Positions 9,208-17,193 of a stretch of 30,853 nt of DNA are shown piece by piece. The stretch lies in assembly GCA_002293145.1 (NCBI GenBank), contig DBCO01000011.1:1-30853 (forward strand), read 5' to 3'. The notes beneath the pieces are model-generated. The model saw only the letters and a program-made list of their open reading frames with translations, was not told the DNA's origin and did no database searches. Origin of the DNA: Akkermansiaceae bacterium UBA956 (GTDB taxonomy: Bacteria > Verrucomicrobiota > Verrucomicrobiia > Verrucomicrobiales > Akkermansiaceae). The translations under genes were made by a program, and so were the position numbers. The first letter of the stretch is position 1, and every line of letters starts with the position of its first letter.

Positions 9208-10644
9208 ATGAAAACATCTCCACCCACCTATGATCAACTTATGACCTACACGCGTCGCCATTTTCTTGGCAGCACAGGTCTCGGACTCGGCGCGATGGCG
9301 CTCTCGCAGCTCGGTATGCAGGCATCGACCACAGGCATTCTCGGCGCGCCGCATCACTTCGCCAAAGTGAAACGCGTGATCTATTTGTTCCAAGCGGGAG
9401 GTCCCTCGCACTTGGAAACATTTGACAACAAGCCATTTTTGAAAGCGGGTCACGGTAAGGCCTTGCCGAAGGAAGTGATCGGCAATCAACGGCTCTCGAC
9501 GATGAGCGGGAACCAAAGCATTTTGCCGATGGCCGGCTCGTTCACTGACTTTACCAAAAGCGGCAAGGCAGGCACAGAAATCTCAAACATTTTGCCCTAC
9601 ACACAAAAGATCGCGGATGAGATTTGCGTGATCCGCACGATGCATACCGAGGCGATCAACCACGATCCCGCGATCACGTTTTTCTGCTCGGGGAATCAGG
9701 TGCCGGGTCGTCCGTCGATGGGCGCATGGGCCTCGTACGGGTTGGGCAGCCTGAACAACAATCTGCCGTCGTTCATCGTTCTTGTTTCCAAAAATGCTCA
9801 ACGTGATCAGCCGCTGTATTCACGCTTATGGGGCTCGGGATTTCTCCCCAGCGAGCACCAAGGCGTGCAATTTCGTTCGGGAAAAGAGCCGGTGTTGTAT
9901 TTGACCAACCCGGAGGGAGTTTCGCCGCATATTCGCCGCAATATGCTCGATACGCTCGGTAAATTGAATCGCGACCAAGCCGACCATGAGCTCGACCCTG
10001 AGGTAGAGGCCCGCATTGCTCAGGCTGAAATGGCATTTCGCATGCAAACCAGTGTGCCCGATGCCACCGATCTCTCGGGCGAATCGGAGGAAACGCTCAA
10101 TCTTTACGGTCCTGATGTGCGCTCGCCCGGCAGTTACGCCGCGAACTGCTTGTTGGCGCGTCGATTGATCGAACGCGATGTGCGCTTTGTGCAACTGTTC
10201 CACCAAGGCTGGGATCAGCACGGCGATGTCGTCGGGGGTATTTCCCGCCAATGTCAGCAAACTGATCAAGCCTCGGCAGCGCTGATCATTGATCTTAAAC
10301 GCCGCGGATTACTCGACGATACTCTCGTTGTCTGGGGCGGAGAATTTGGCCGCACCGCTTATTGTCAGGGGAAAATTTCTGCCAACAACTACGGTCGCGA
10401 CCATCATCCGCGTTGTTTTAGTATTTGGCTCGCTGGAGCGGGCATCAAGGCAGGCATGAGCCATGGCCTCACAGACGAATACGGCTACAACATCCTCGAT
10501 GGCGGAGTACACGTACACGATCTGCACGCAACGATGCTGCATCTCATGGGCGTGGATCATGAGAAACTAGTTTACAAGTTCCAAGGTCGATATTACCGAC
10601 TGACAGATGTGCATGGAAATATCGTCAAGCCGATCTTGGCTTGA
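9208..10644 (+). CDS. DUF1501 family protein with Tat signal (partner of upstream PSD1 gene)
   Basis: A 478-residue protein of the DUF1501 family, which has an alkaline phosphatase/sulfatase-like fold. A twin-arginine motif TRRHFLGSTG (Arg 16-17) followed by a hydrophobic stretch indicates export of a folded protein by Tat. Family hallmarks are FQAGGPSHLETFDNKP near residue 70, FVQLFHQGWDQHGD around 330, and VVWGGEFGRTAYCQG followed by NNYGRDHHPRCFSIWLAG around 370-410. The Asp/His-rich motifs resemble the metal site of sulfatase-like enzymes, so hydrolysis of a sulfate or phosphate ester is plausible but unproven. The gene begins 18 bases after the PSD1 lipoprotein gene and is almost certainly co-transcribed with it. 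An alternative ATG at 9241 would leave a shorter pre-Tat leader. Confidence 0.93.
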   Translation: MKTSPPTYDQLMTYTRRHFLGSTGLGLGAMALSQLGMQASTTGILGAPHHFAKVKRVIYLFQAGGPSHLETFDNKPFLKAGHGKALPKEVIGNQRLSTMSGNQSILPMAGSFTDFTKSGKAGTEISNILPYTQKIADEICVIRTMHTEAINHDPAITFFCSGNQVPGRPSMGAWASYGLGSLNNNLPSFIVLVSKNAQRDQPLYSRLWGSGFLPSEHQGVQFRSGKEPVLYLTNPEGVSPHIRRNMLDTLGKLNRDQADHELDPEVEARIAQAEMAFRMQTSVPDATDLSGESEETLNLYGPDVRSPGSYAANCLLARRLIERDVRFVQLFHQGWDQHGDVVGGISRQCQQTDQASAALIIDLKRRGLLDDTLVVWGGEFGRTAYCQGKISANNYGRDHHPRCFSIWLAGAGIKAGMSHGLTDEYGYNILDGGVHVHDLHATMLHLMGVDHEKLVYKFQGRYYRLTDVHGNIVKPILA

Positions 10645-10691
10645 TGAAGGGAATTTTACTCAGCAGCAGCGCTCTCGGCCGTGTTTGAAAG

Positions 10692-10708
10692 AAAGCTGCC
10701 GGCTTTTT
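10692..10708 (+). terminator. Weak rho-independent terminator candidate
   Basis: AAAGC-TGCCG-GCTTT forms a 5-base stem followed by further T residues, about 48 bases after the DUF1501 stop. The placement fits the end of the PSD1-DUF1501 operon, but the stem is short. Confidence 0.35.
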
Positions 10709-10789
10709 ATAGATCGTTGCCGAGGCTTTGCATCGTCGAGCAAGAGCTAGCAAGGAGGGCGGCGGAAGTGATCGAGATTATGACGAATT

Positions 10790-11371
10790 TCATCAAAATG
10801 GAATACAGTCGTCCCATAGCAGGGTGGCGCTAAACTAGGTAAATACGTGATTTCACCTTCCTGAAGATTGGTGCAGGTGCATTTTGGTAGTAGCTTTGCG
10901 GCGGCGGTATTTAGCCTAGTCGAGGGTGTTAGCCGCGTGCGCGATGGTGCTGGAATCAACTGCAGATATGGTCTTGGTAAATCGACGAGGCAGTCCTTGA
11001 TAGCGAACGCCCAAGTCCTGCGGAGATTTAGATTGGAGGTAGCTCATGGTTTTTCAGAAGAGCGCTTCCATCATATCGCTATCGCGGGTTTTGTTCGCGT
11101 GTGAAAGTGTATTTTTGACGGGAGGAGTTGCGCCGCGAATAGTGGCAAGTTTTGTGGCGTGGTGAGCGAGTCCATCGCAGACATCGCTGAGCTCCATGGC
11201 GTGGGTGATTTGTGCGTAAAGGAGGCTCAAGAGATGACTCCATGGGCTAAACGTGCTTGCTGATCGATCCCATATGGTCGCGCGAGCTTTGAGACAAGAT
11301 GTTCAGGAACGAGCTAGCAAATTCCGCAGAATACGATGGCCTCCCCCTTGGCTGGTTGTTTCTTTTTCATT
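10790..11371 (-). pseudogene. Decayed 5' part of an IS4-family transposase
   Basis: No intact frame remains, but minus-strand translation gives consecutive IS4-type transposase segments. They are LVPEHLVSKLARPYGIDQQAR, then after a frameshift near 11250, FSPWSHLLSLLYAQITHA, LATIRGATPPVKNTLSHANK, YQGLPRRFTKTISAVDSST (first catalytic Asp at 10956-10954) and AKYRRRKATTKMHL. In-frame stops lie at 11316-11314, 11056-11054 and 10919-10917; the last two sit where the family usually has Trp, consistent with TGG decaying to TGA or TAG. Similarity fades after about 10850, so the second and third catalytic acids and the 3' half are missing. The likely start is the ATG at 11371. No terminal inverted repeats or target-site duplication could be identified. 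The element is clearly dead. Confidence 0.75.
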
Positions 11372-11618
11372 AGGGCCGATCCTGTGAGGGAACGGTCCGC
11401 CAGCCACTAAAATAATTTTCCTGTGGGACAGCTGAGCAGATAATTATGGCCTGACAGTGGTGTTCGCCTCGCTCAATTTTACCCTTGTTCTCTTCACCAA
11501 TATGACTGCACGGTAATCTCTGATGTACACTACTGCCAACTCGGCTTATAGCAATCCAAGGGACAACGTGCTGTGACGTTATAAACTAGAAAAAAGAAGT
11601 AATATCATATTGGAGAAT
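11372..11618. other. Intergenic stretch without recognisable gene
   Basis: Together with 10645-10789, this flanks the transposase relic between the DUF1501 and sialate O-acetylesterase genes. No start-to-stop frame with recognisable similarity is present. It may contain remnants of the insertion element's end, but no inverted repeat could be paired with the other flank. Confidence 0.5.
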
Positions 11619-13592
11619 TTAGTTTTTGGGAGCAAATGCTTCAAGCTCGCTGAGGAAGCCGAAATTTTTACTAAAATTATCGTATTGTTTCTCGTGGTTA
11701 CCAACAAAAGTAGCACGTATATAACGAGCTTTTTGTGCAGAAACGCGCATATCGCGTCGAGCTTGGGTAGCGGCGGCAAAGTCGGAGCGTCCTATTTCTT
11801 GAAACGTTTTGCCATCAGTGCTCAGTGAGATCGCGATGGTTTTGGTGGAACCCACCTTGGGAACACCGAAGCGGACGAGGGCGACGGTTTCTTCGGAGCC
11901 AAGATCAACGGTGAGATGCTTGGGGAAATCTGCAGCCTCGCTGGTGGCATAAGCTTGGGGTGCGGCATCGCCATAAACGCCATCGGTCACACCCGTATTC
12001 CAGCCGTGTTGATTCTCATGCGATGAAATGAATGGTTTGCCTGCGCTCAAGTTTTTGCCAATGGTCGGATCTTCGGGCCAATGGGTGTGAAATGCGCCGG
12101 CAGGCAGTCCTTCTTTGTTCATGAGATTTGGCTCGGCTGTCTCTGCCCAGGCAAATCGAGCTTGGAATGGTTCGGGCACCTGGGGCGCTGTCAGCGAAAT
12201 GGATTTCCCATGGGCGTTCACTTGTGCTGTGGCTGGATGAAAGATTCCATCGGTGCCGGCAATTTCAAATAAGGACGGCGTAGCTCCATCTCGGGTGGCC
12301 AAGCCAGATCCTAGATGGTCAAATGACAATACGATCGAGTTACCTTGAATCTTGTAAGCTCGATACAATGGCCCGCTCACGGCTTTTTGTTTCATGCCAT
12401 AAGTGCGATCAAGAGCCCATAAGGCGAGCCGACGACCTACCTCGGATTTGTTGCGCGGATGGATGTCCTTAATGTCGCCGATGTCATTGATCACCGCCAT
12501 ACCAGTGTTTGGAATTTCCAAGGCCTTTTGCTGAGCGGTCCAAATTTCCTGAAGGGCCTTACCTCCGTAGGTGTAGGGTGCCAATTGCACAAACAAAAAT
12601 GGCGCATCGGGCAGGGAAAATTGCTCGCGCCAACCGTGAATGAGCACTTTCATTTTTTGAAAATAGAGCATGCCCTCGCCATTGTTGCTCTCGCCCTGAT
12701 ACCAGAGAAATCCTTTGACGCCATAGAAGCGGACTGGGTGAATCATGGCCTGATACATACCTGTCTGGCTCTGCAAGGGCAAAAGTGGAAGTGCAGCAGG
12801 CTGCGCTGGCACGAGTGACTTCGCTTTGACGGCAGCCTCTGCGGCATCACACCATTGCCGAGTAGCTGTGAGATGAGCCACGAATTTTTGCTCAAAGGCT
12901 GTTTGTCCAGGCAATTGCTCGGAGCGTTGGAGTGCTATATCTGCCAGCTCGGGAACTTTCGTAAAACCCTCTTCTGCAAGCCATGGATCAATGCGCGTGC
13001 CGCCCCATGAACTATTGATGATGCCCACTGGCACCTTGACTTGCTCATGGATCATGCGAGCGAAAAAGTAACCTACGGCAGAAAATTTCATAACGTGCTC
13101 TGGAGTCGCGGGCTGCCAATTCCCCTCAAAGTCTTCTTGTCTCTCATGCGTGACTTTTTTAGGCACTGCAATCATCCGCACGAGTGGAAGCGGCTGGGAG
13201 GTAGCGATCGCTTTGTCTTCCTCACGAGATGCTGCGATATTCCATTCCATGTTCGATTGCCCACTCGCAAGCCAAACTTCGCCAACGAGCACATCCTTCA
13301 CCACGGCTTCTGCTCCGCCTTCCTCTACCGCGCGGATCTCGCGACCTTCGGCCGATGCAGGCATCGCATCCAACTTGACCATCCAAGCACCATCATCCGC
13401 AGCAGTGGCTTGTTTTTTCTGCTGACCAAATGTTACATGCACCGACTTACCTGGCCCAGCCCAACCCCATACAGCAACCTCGCGATCGCGTTGAAGAACG
13501 GCACCATCGGAAAAAATGGCCGGAAATTTTACTGCCCCGTGAGCCATAAGACATAACGAGGCTAAGATCGGTAAGAAGGCTATGTTTTTCAT
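11619..13592 (-). CDS. Sialate O-acetylesterase (SGNH hydrolase) with C-terminal F5/8-like domain
   Basis: A 657-residue exported enzyme. The frame could begin at an ATG at 13631, but the ATG at 13592 immediately precedes a good signal peptide (MKNIAFLPILASLCLMAHGA) and lies 10 bases after the upstream amidohydrolase stop. Family blocks are LASGQSNMEW (nucleophile Ser about residue 113), SSWGGTRIDPW, FLWYQGESNNGEG, and DIKDIHPRNK carrying the catalytic His (about 378). The family removes O-acetyl groups from sialic acids or acetylated plant and algal sugars. The last 130 residues (DGVYGDAAPQAYATS through SELEAFAP) look like a discoidin/F5-8 type C carbohydrate-binding fold. Periplasmic or secreted. 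It is the last gene of a three-gene minus-strand cluster. Confidence 0.92.
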   Translation of the reverse strand: MKNIAFLPILASLCLMAHGAVKFPAIFSDGAVLQRDREVAVWGWAGPGKSVHVTFGQQKKQATAADDGAWMVKLDAMPASAEGREIRAVEEGGAEAVVKDVLVGEVWLASGQSNMEWNIAASREEDKAIATSQPLPLVRMIAVPKKVTHERQEDFEGNWQPATPEHVMKFSAVGYFFARMIHEQVKVPVGIINSSWGGTRIDPWLAEEGFTKVPELADIALQRSEQLPGQTAFEQKFVAHLTATRQWCDAAEAAVKAKSLVPAQPAALPLLPLQSQTGMYQAMIHPVRFYGVKGFLWYQGESNNGEGMLYFQKMKVLIHGWREQFSLPDAPFLFVQLAPYTYGGKALQEIWTAQQKALEIPNTGMAVINDIGDIKDIHPRNKSEVGRRLALWALDRTYGMKQKAVSGPLYRAYKIQGNSIVLSFDHLGSGLATRDGATPSLFEIAGTDGIFHPATAQVNAHGKSISLTAPQVPEPFQARFAWAETAEPNLMNKEGLPAGAFHTHWPEDPTIGKNLSAGKPFISSHENQHGWNTGVTDGVYGDAAPQAYATSEAADFPKHLTVDLGSEETVALVRFGVPKVGSTKTIAISLSTDGKTFQEIGRSDFAAATQARRDMRVSAQKARYIRATFVGNHEKQYDNFSKNFGFLSELEAFAPKN

Positions 13593-13602
13593 AAGAGCGA
13601 TA

Positions 13603-14634
13603 CTACTGTGAACTCGATGGCAATATTTCATCGGACTTTTCTACTGGTTTACTCGACGGCCAAGGTCGCAACACTTGCGCGATCTGCGTAAAATGACTCT
13701 CTGCAAATCCTGCGCGCGACTTCAGGAAATAATCACGTTCAAGGAGATTGCCAATGCGTGCCGCCTGGCGTCGATCATCGCTATCAATCATCCCACGCAA
13801 CAGCGCATACCATGTGCCAATGGGAACGGGAAAATCACTGCCATGCACGAGTCGTTCAGGCATTTTACAATCAAGCGCATGCTCCAATGCCGCGCTACGA
13901 ACCGGAGTATTGAGCGCGCTGGTATCAGCATACAGATTCGGAAATTCTTGCATCATCCCAATCAGCTGTGGGAAGTAATTTCGATCCCAGAAACTACTGT
14001 TGCTAGCACAGTGGGCAGCGATTACTTTTACGCCAATCTCTAACGGACGTCGCAATGTTTCCGGGTCCTGATACGCGGGATTCGCGACCGGCACAGTCAT
14101 TTCGCCACCCGTATGCGCCAACAAGGGCAATCCGGCATCAGCCATCCGTTGCCAAAAAGCATCATAGCGCGGATCGGAACAATCTACATCATGGCAATTC
14201 GGCAACAACTTCAAAGCCCGCGCGCCCATCGAAAGGCAACGATCAAGTTCCTCTATTGCATCCTTGCGCGAGGGATGAATCGATGCCGCTGGCAGAAACT
14301 CAGGGTGTTCTCGGCAAGTCCGAAACACATAGTCATTCGGAACGTGAAACGAGCCAAAGTCACGCTTGGTGCCGTCGGCGTGATAGACCTCATCTTGTGC
14401 TAGCAACAACGCATGATCGAGCGAAGACTCGCGTACAGATTCCACCAAGCGCTGCAGATAGATTTCATCAAAATCCTCATGCCACACGCCCACAGGCATG
14501 CCGATCATGCGGCGCATCATTTCGCCCATTAGGCGATGCCAACCCGTCATCCGCATCCAGCATCCTGAGCCGGATTTCCCATTGCCCACCAAGTGAACAT
14601 GGCAGTCGATTTTTTTCCTAACAGGCACAGACAT
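13603..14634 (-). CDS. Amidohydrolase family 2 metal-dependent hydrolase (TIM barrel)
   Basis: A 343-residue protein. The frame extends to an ATG at 14670 that would overlap the upstream gene, but MSVPVRKKIDCHVHLVG from 14634 is the usual beginning for the family. Metal-site residues appear in order: HVH (His 12 and 14), HTGGE (His 174), AAHCAS (His 208) and HGSDFP (Asp 267). This is the amidohydrolase_2 pattern (PF04909), which includes decarboxylases, lactonases and dehydratase-like hydrolases acting on small acids or lactones. The substrate cannot be predicted. No signal peptide, so cytoplasmic. It sits between an exported SH3 protein and an acetylesterase, probably in one transcript. Confidence 0.88.
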   Translation of the reverse strand: MSVPVRKKIDCHVHLVGNGKSGSGCWMRMTGWHRLMGEMMRRMIGMPVGVWHEDFDEIYLQRLVESVRESSLDHALLLAQDEVYHADGTKRDFGSFHVPNDYVFRTCREHPEFLPAASIHPSRKDAIEELDRCLSMGARALKLLPNCHDVDCSDPRYDAFWQRMADAGLPLLAHTGGEMTVPVANPAYQDPETLRRPLEIGVKVIAAHCASNSSFWDRNYFPQLIGMMQEFPNLYADTSALNTPVRSAALEHALDCKMPERLVHGSDFPVPIGTWYALLRGMIDSDDRRQAARIGNLLERDYFLKSRAGFAESHFTQIAQVLRPWPSSKPVEKSDEILPSSSQ

Positions 14635-14663
14635 GGCAAAAGCGAAACAGAAACCGATCGCGC

Positions 14664-15386
14664 TTACCAACCAAAAATGACTGGCGGCACGATGATCCGC
14701 ACATTTGCTCCATCGCGCTGCTCCGAGTCCTCAATGGCACTGACAATGCCATTAGTAAACTCAATTACGCGCTTGCTTTTCTCAATTTGCGTCACACTCA
14801 CCAACTGGCGATAAAGCTCGCCAGTTTGCTGATTCCGCGCGGTGGCGTAATTTTTCTGCTCATCCATCTCGATGAATTCCCACTTGCTGCTTTGCCCTGC
14901 TGGCGACTGTCGCGCCGAGGTTTTCGTCGGGCGACCCAATGATTGTGCTACTTCCTCAGTCGTCATGCCGAGGCATACCTGTTTTTCCGCAATCACCTTG
15001 TTGACCTCCATTTGACGGTGGTAGAATTTTTTCAAGTTCTCCACAAATTGCGGATCTTTCGAGGCAAATGCCCATGGACCGACCCAGCCCGAAATACCAT
15101 CGCGCGTGCCCTTTCCGCGTACTTTATAAGCTTTATCGGTGATCGCCTCGATCTTCAACTTTTGATTCGCGACAATCGTGCCCACTTTGGTTTTACCATC
15201 AGGATCCATGTAAACGGGAGCCTCCTTGATGATCATCAACTCGATCTGCTTGTCAGGCATTTCAGTAAGATAAACAACGCGCGGATCATTATCCAACAGA
15301 GATTTGCGGACGGGGCGCTTGATCTGTGCCGTCACAGGCAACAACAAAGCGAGAGAGAGCGTGAGCCATTTCATAGGGGTATTCAT
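14664..15386 (-). CDS. Exported SH3-like/BamE-like hypothetical protein
   Basis: A 240-residue protein with a signal peptide when started at the ATG at 15386 (a second ATG lies at 15374). Residues about 53-103 read like a bacterial SH3 domain (APVYMDPDGKTKVGTIV through GISGWVG). A later segment, CLGMTTEEVAQSLGRPTK (about 138-155) followed by KWEFIE, resembles the SmpA/OmlA (BamE) fold found in outer-membrane and envelope proteins. No enzyme motif is seen. A periplasmic or envelope-associated role is likely. It is first in the minus-strand cluster with the amidohydrolase and the acetylesterase, and is divergent from hemL. Confidence 0.8.
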   Translation of the reverse strand: MNTPMKWLTLSLALLLPVTAQIKRPVRKSLLDNDPRVVYLTEMPDKQIELMIIKEAPVYMDPDGKTKVGTIVANQKLKIEAITDKAYKVRGKGTRDGISGWVGPWAFASKDPQFVENLKKFYHRQMEVNKVIAEKQVCLGMTTEEVAQSLGRPTKTSARQSPAGQSSKWEFIEMDEQKNYATARNQQTGELYRQLVSVTQIEKSKRVIEFTNGIVSAIEDSEQRDGANVRIIVPPVIFGW

Positions 15387-15543
15387 AACAAGTTTACGAG
15401 TCGAGGGAAAGAAGAATCGCGAGAGAACCTCATACATATGACGACGCGCTGCACAAGTTATTCGAAAAAATGCGCACCCCCACTCATTTCGCAGAAATTC
15501 TCAGTTGCAGCGAGCCGTAGGATGCATGAGAATAAGCCCAGAC

Positions 15544-16827
15544 ATGCGCTATCCCACCTCACATAAGCTTTTCCAAACCGCCAAAGAACTCATCCCCGGC
15601 GGCGTGAATTCACCCGTCCGTGCCTTCCGAAACGTTGGTGGCGAACCATTTTTTGTGCGTCGCGCCAAGGGCAGCCGCATCGAAGACATCGACGGCAAAA
15701 GCTACATCGACTACATTGGTACCTGGGGACCAGCAATTCTCGGTCACGCACCTATGTCTGTAATCAATGCCGTACACGAAGCCGCAAAAAACGGGCTCTC
15801 TTTTGGCATCCCGAACGTTTTGGAAGTTGAGATGGCAAAAATGGTCACCTCCTGGGTGCCATCAGTACAAAAAGTCCGCATGACCAACTCGGGCACCGAG
15901 GCCACCATGTCGGCGATCCGCCTCGCCCGCGGCTTTACCAAACGCGATAAAATCATCAAATTCGATGGTTGTTATCATGGCCACAGCGACTCTCTGCTCG
16001 TCGCTGCAGGCTCGGGCGCACTCACCCACGGCGAGCCCGATTCCGCGGGTGTGCCGAAATCATTTGCCGCCGAGACCATCGTGCTGCCCTTCAATGACCG
16101 CGCCGCCGTAGAAGCAGCCTTTTCGCAGTGGGATGGCCAAATCGCAGCACTCATCTTGGAGCCCTATCCCGCCAATGCTGGTCTGATTCTGCCACAGCAA
16201 GGATTCCTAAAGTTCTTGCGCGAAATCACCGCGAAAAACGGCACCGTGCTGATTTTTGACGAAGTCATGACCGGTTTTCGCCTTGGCAAAGCCGGCGTGC
16301 AAGGACTGGAAAACATCATGCCGGATCTCTCCTGCTTCGGCAAAGTCATCGGCGGCGGTCTTCCCGTCGGGGCCTTTGGTGGTCGAGCCGATATCATGGA
16401 CTACCTCGCGCCACTTGGCCCCGTTTACCAAGCCGGCACCCTCAGCGGTAATCCGCTCGCCATGGTCGCGGGCTTAACGCAATTGCACGAGCTCGACAAA
16501 GCCGGCGCCTACGAGACACTCGACCAAATCGGCGCCTATCTGCAAGCGGGTGTTGAAAAACTTTTCACGGAAAAAGGCATCCCGCACCGCTTCAATCGTG
16601 TCGGCTCGATGTTCTGTCTCTTCTTCACCGATGCCGAAATCATCAACCTCGACTCCGTAAAAACCCAAGATCTGGAGCTATTCCGCAAGCTGTTCTGGTC
16701 CATGCTCGATCAAGGCATCTACATCGCCCCCAGCCCTTACGAAACGGGCTTCCTCTCGCTCGCGCACACCATGGATGACATCGACATCACGCTCGAGGCC
16801 TTAGAAAAATCCATCGCCTCGCTGTGA
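15544..16827 (+). CDS. hemL: Glutamate-1-semialdehyde 2,1-aminomutase
   Basis: A 427-residue cytoplasmic PLP enzyme that converts glutamate-1-semialdehyde to 5-aminolevulinate, the committed precursor of heme and other tetrapyrroles in the C5 pathway. Diagnostic features are ELIPGGVNSPVRAF at the N-terminus, TNSGTEATMSAIRLARG, the CYHGHSD motif, DEVMTGFR, and the PLP lysine in CFGKVIGGG (Lys 267, close to Lys 265 of E. coli). Length matches the family. ATG 15544 was chosen because it aligns with the usual N-terminus. ATG 15526 is an alternative with an AGGA only three bases upstream. Apparently monocistronic, divergent from the SH3-like gene. Confidence 0.97.
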   Translation: MRYPTSHKLFQTAKELIPGGVNSPVRAFRNVGGEPFFVRRAKGSRIEDIDGKSYIDYIGTWGPAILGHAPMSVINAVHEAAKNGLSFGIPNVLEVEMAKMVTSWVPSVQKVRMTNSGTEATMSAIRLARGFTKRDKIIKFDGCYHGHSDSLLVAAGSGALTHGEPDSAGVPKSFAAETIVLPFNDRAAVEAAFSQWDGQIAALILEPYPANAGLILPQQGFLKFLREITAKNGTVLIFDEVMTGFRLGKAGVQGLENIMPDLSCFGKVIGGGLPVGAFGGRADIMDYLAPLGPVYQAGTLSGNPLAMVAGLTQLHELDKAGAYETLDQIGAYLQAGVEKLFTEKGIPHRFNRVGSMFCLFFTDAEIINLDSVKTQDLELFRKLFWSMLDQGIYIAPSPYETGFLSLAHTMDDIDITLEALEKSIASL

Positions 16828-16975
16828 GACCCAGCACGATGATGAAGCCGAATAGAACCCCGGCAAGCATTTTGGCGTAGTCTTCGCCGAAATTGGTCAG
16901 CGAGAGCATCGCGTAAACGCGCACGACATCAGCGACCATGCAGCATATTAGTGTGATGATCGAAGCAACGAGCAC
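16787..16975 (-). CDS. Possible small membrane protein overlapping the hemL 3' end
   Basis: From a GTG at 16975 a 62-residue frame encodes two hydrophobic segments (VASIITLICCMV and MLAGVLFGFIIVLGL) joined by a short polar loop, ending in basic ARRWIFLRPRA. The frame stays open upstream to about 17070 and reads INSANLNDIEAVGGEIFVYLPT in protein-like fashion, but has no ATG, GTG or TTG there. The true start is therefore unclear and an N-terminus may have been lost. It overlaps the hemL 3' end by about 41 bases on the opposite strand. No homology is recognised, and it could be a decayed gene or chance. Confidence 0.35.
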   Translation of the reverse strand: MLVASIITLICCMVADVVRVYAMLSLTNFGEDYAKMLAGVLFGFIIVLGLTARRWIFLRPRA

Positions 16976-17010
16976 TGTCGGTAGGTAAACAAAAATTTCA
17001 CCACCGACAG
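16975..17010. repeat. Inverted repeat CTGTCGGT/ACCGACAG
   Basis: An 8-base perfect stem (16975-16982 with 17003-17010) is extended by GGT/ACC after a one-base bulge, giving about 11 pairs around an A/T-rich loop. It lies at the proposed GTG of the small membrane frame and downstream of both hemL and lpxD, so it could be a transcript-end hairpin or control element. No T run flanks the stem. Confidence 0.45.
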
Positions 17011-17193
17011 CTTCGATGTCATTGAGATTGGCGGAATTTATTTTGTAAGCCGCGCAAAATCAATATTCAAAAAGCTCCGGCATTTTGCAATTTATCAATC
17101 TGATGGAACAACAATGAGGAAGCTGTCCCTGCGTCACCTCTCTAGCATCCTCGCGTGGGTAGTGATGACGGACTAAATTCCACGTGCGCAACA

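Noticed and set aside
8647..9516. 289-codon frame antisense to the PSD1/DUF1501 junction
   Set aside because: It overlaps two well-supported genes, has no recognisable domain, and is rich in Arg and Gly as expected of a shadow frame.
10868..11104. 78-codon plus-strand frame in the 10.6-11.6 kb gap
   Set aside because: It is the reverse strand of the decayed IS4 transposase, whose minus-strand translation shows the recognisable motifs.
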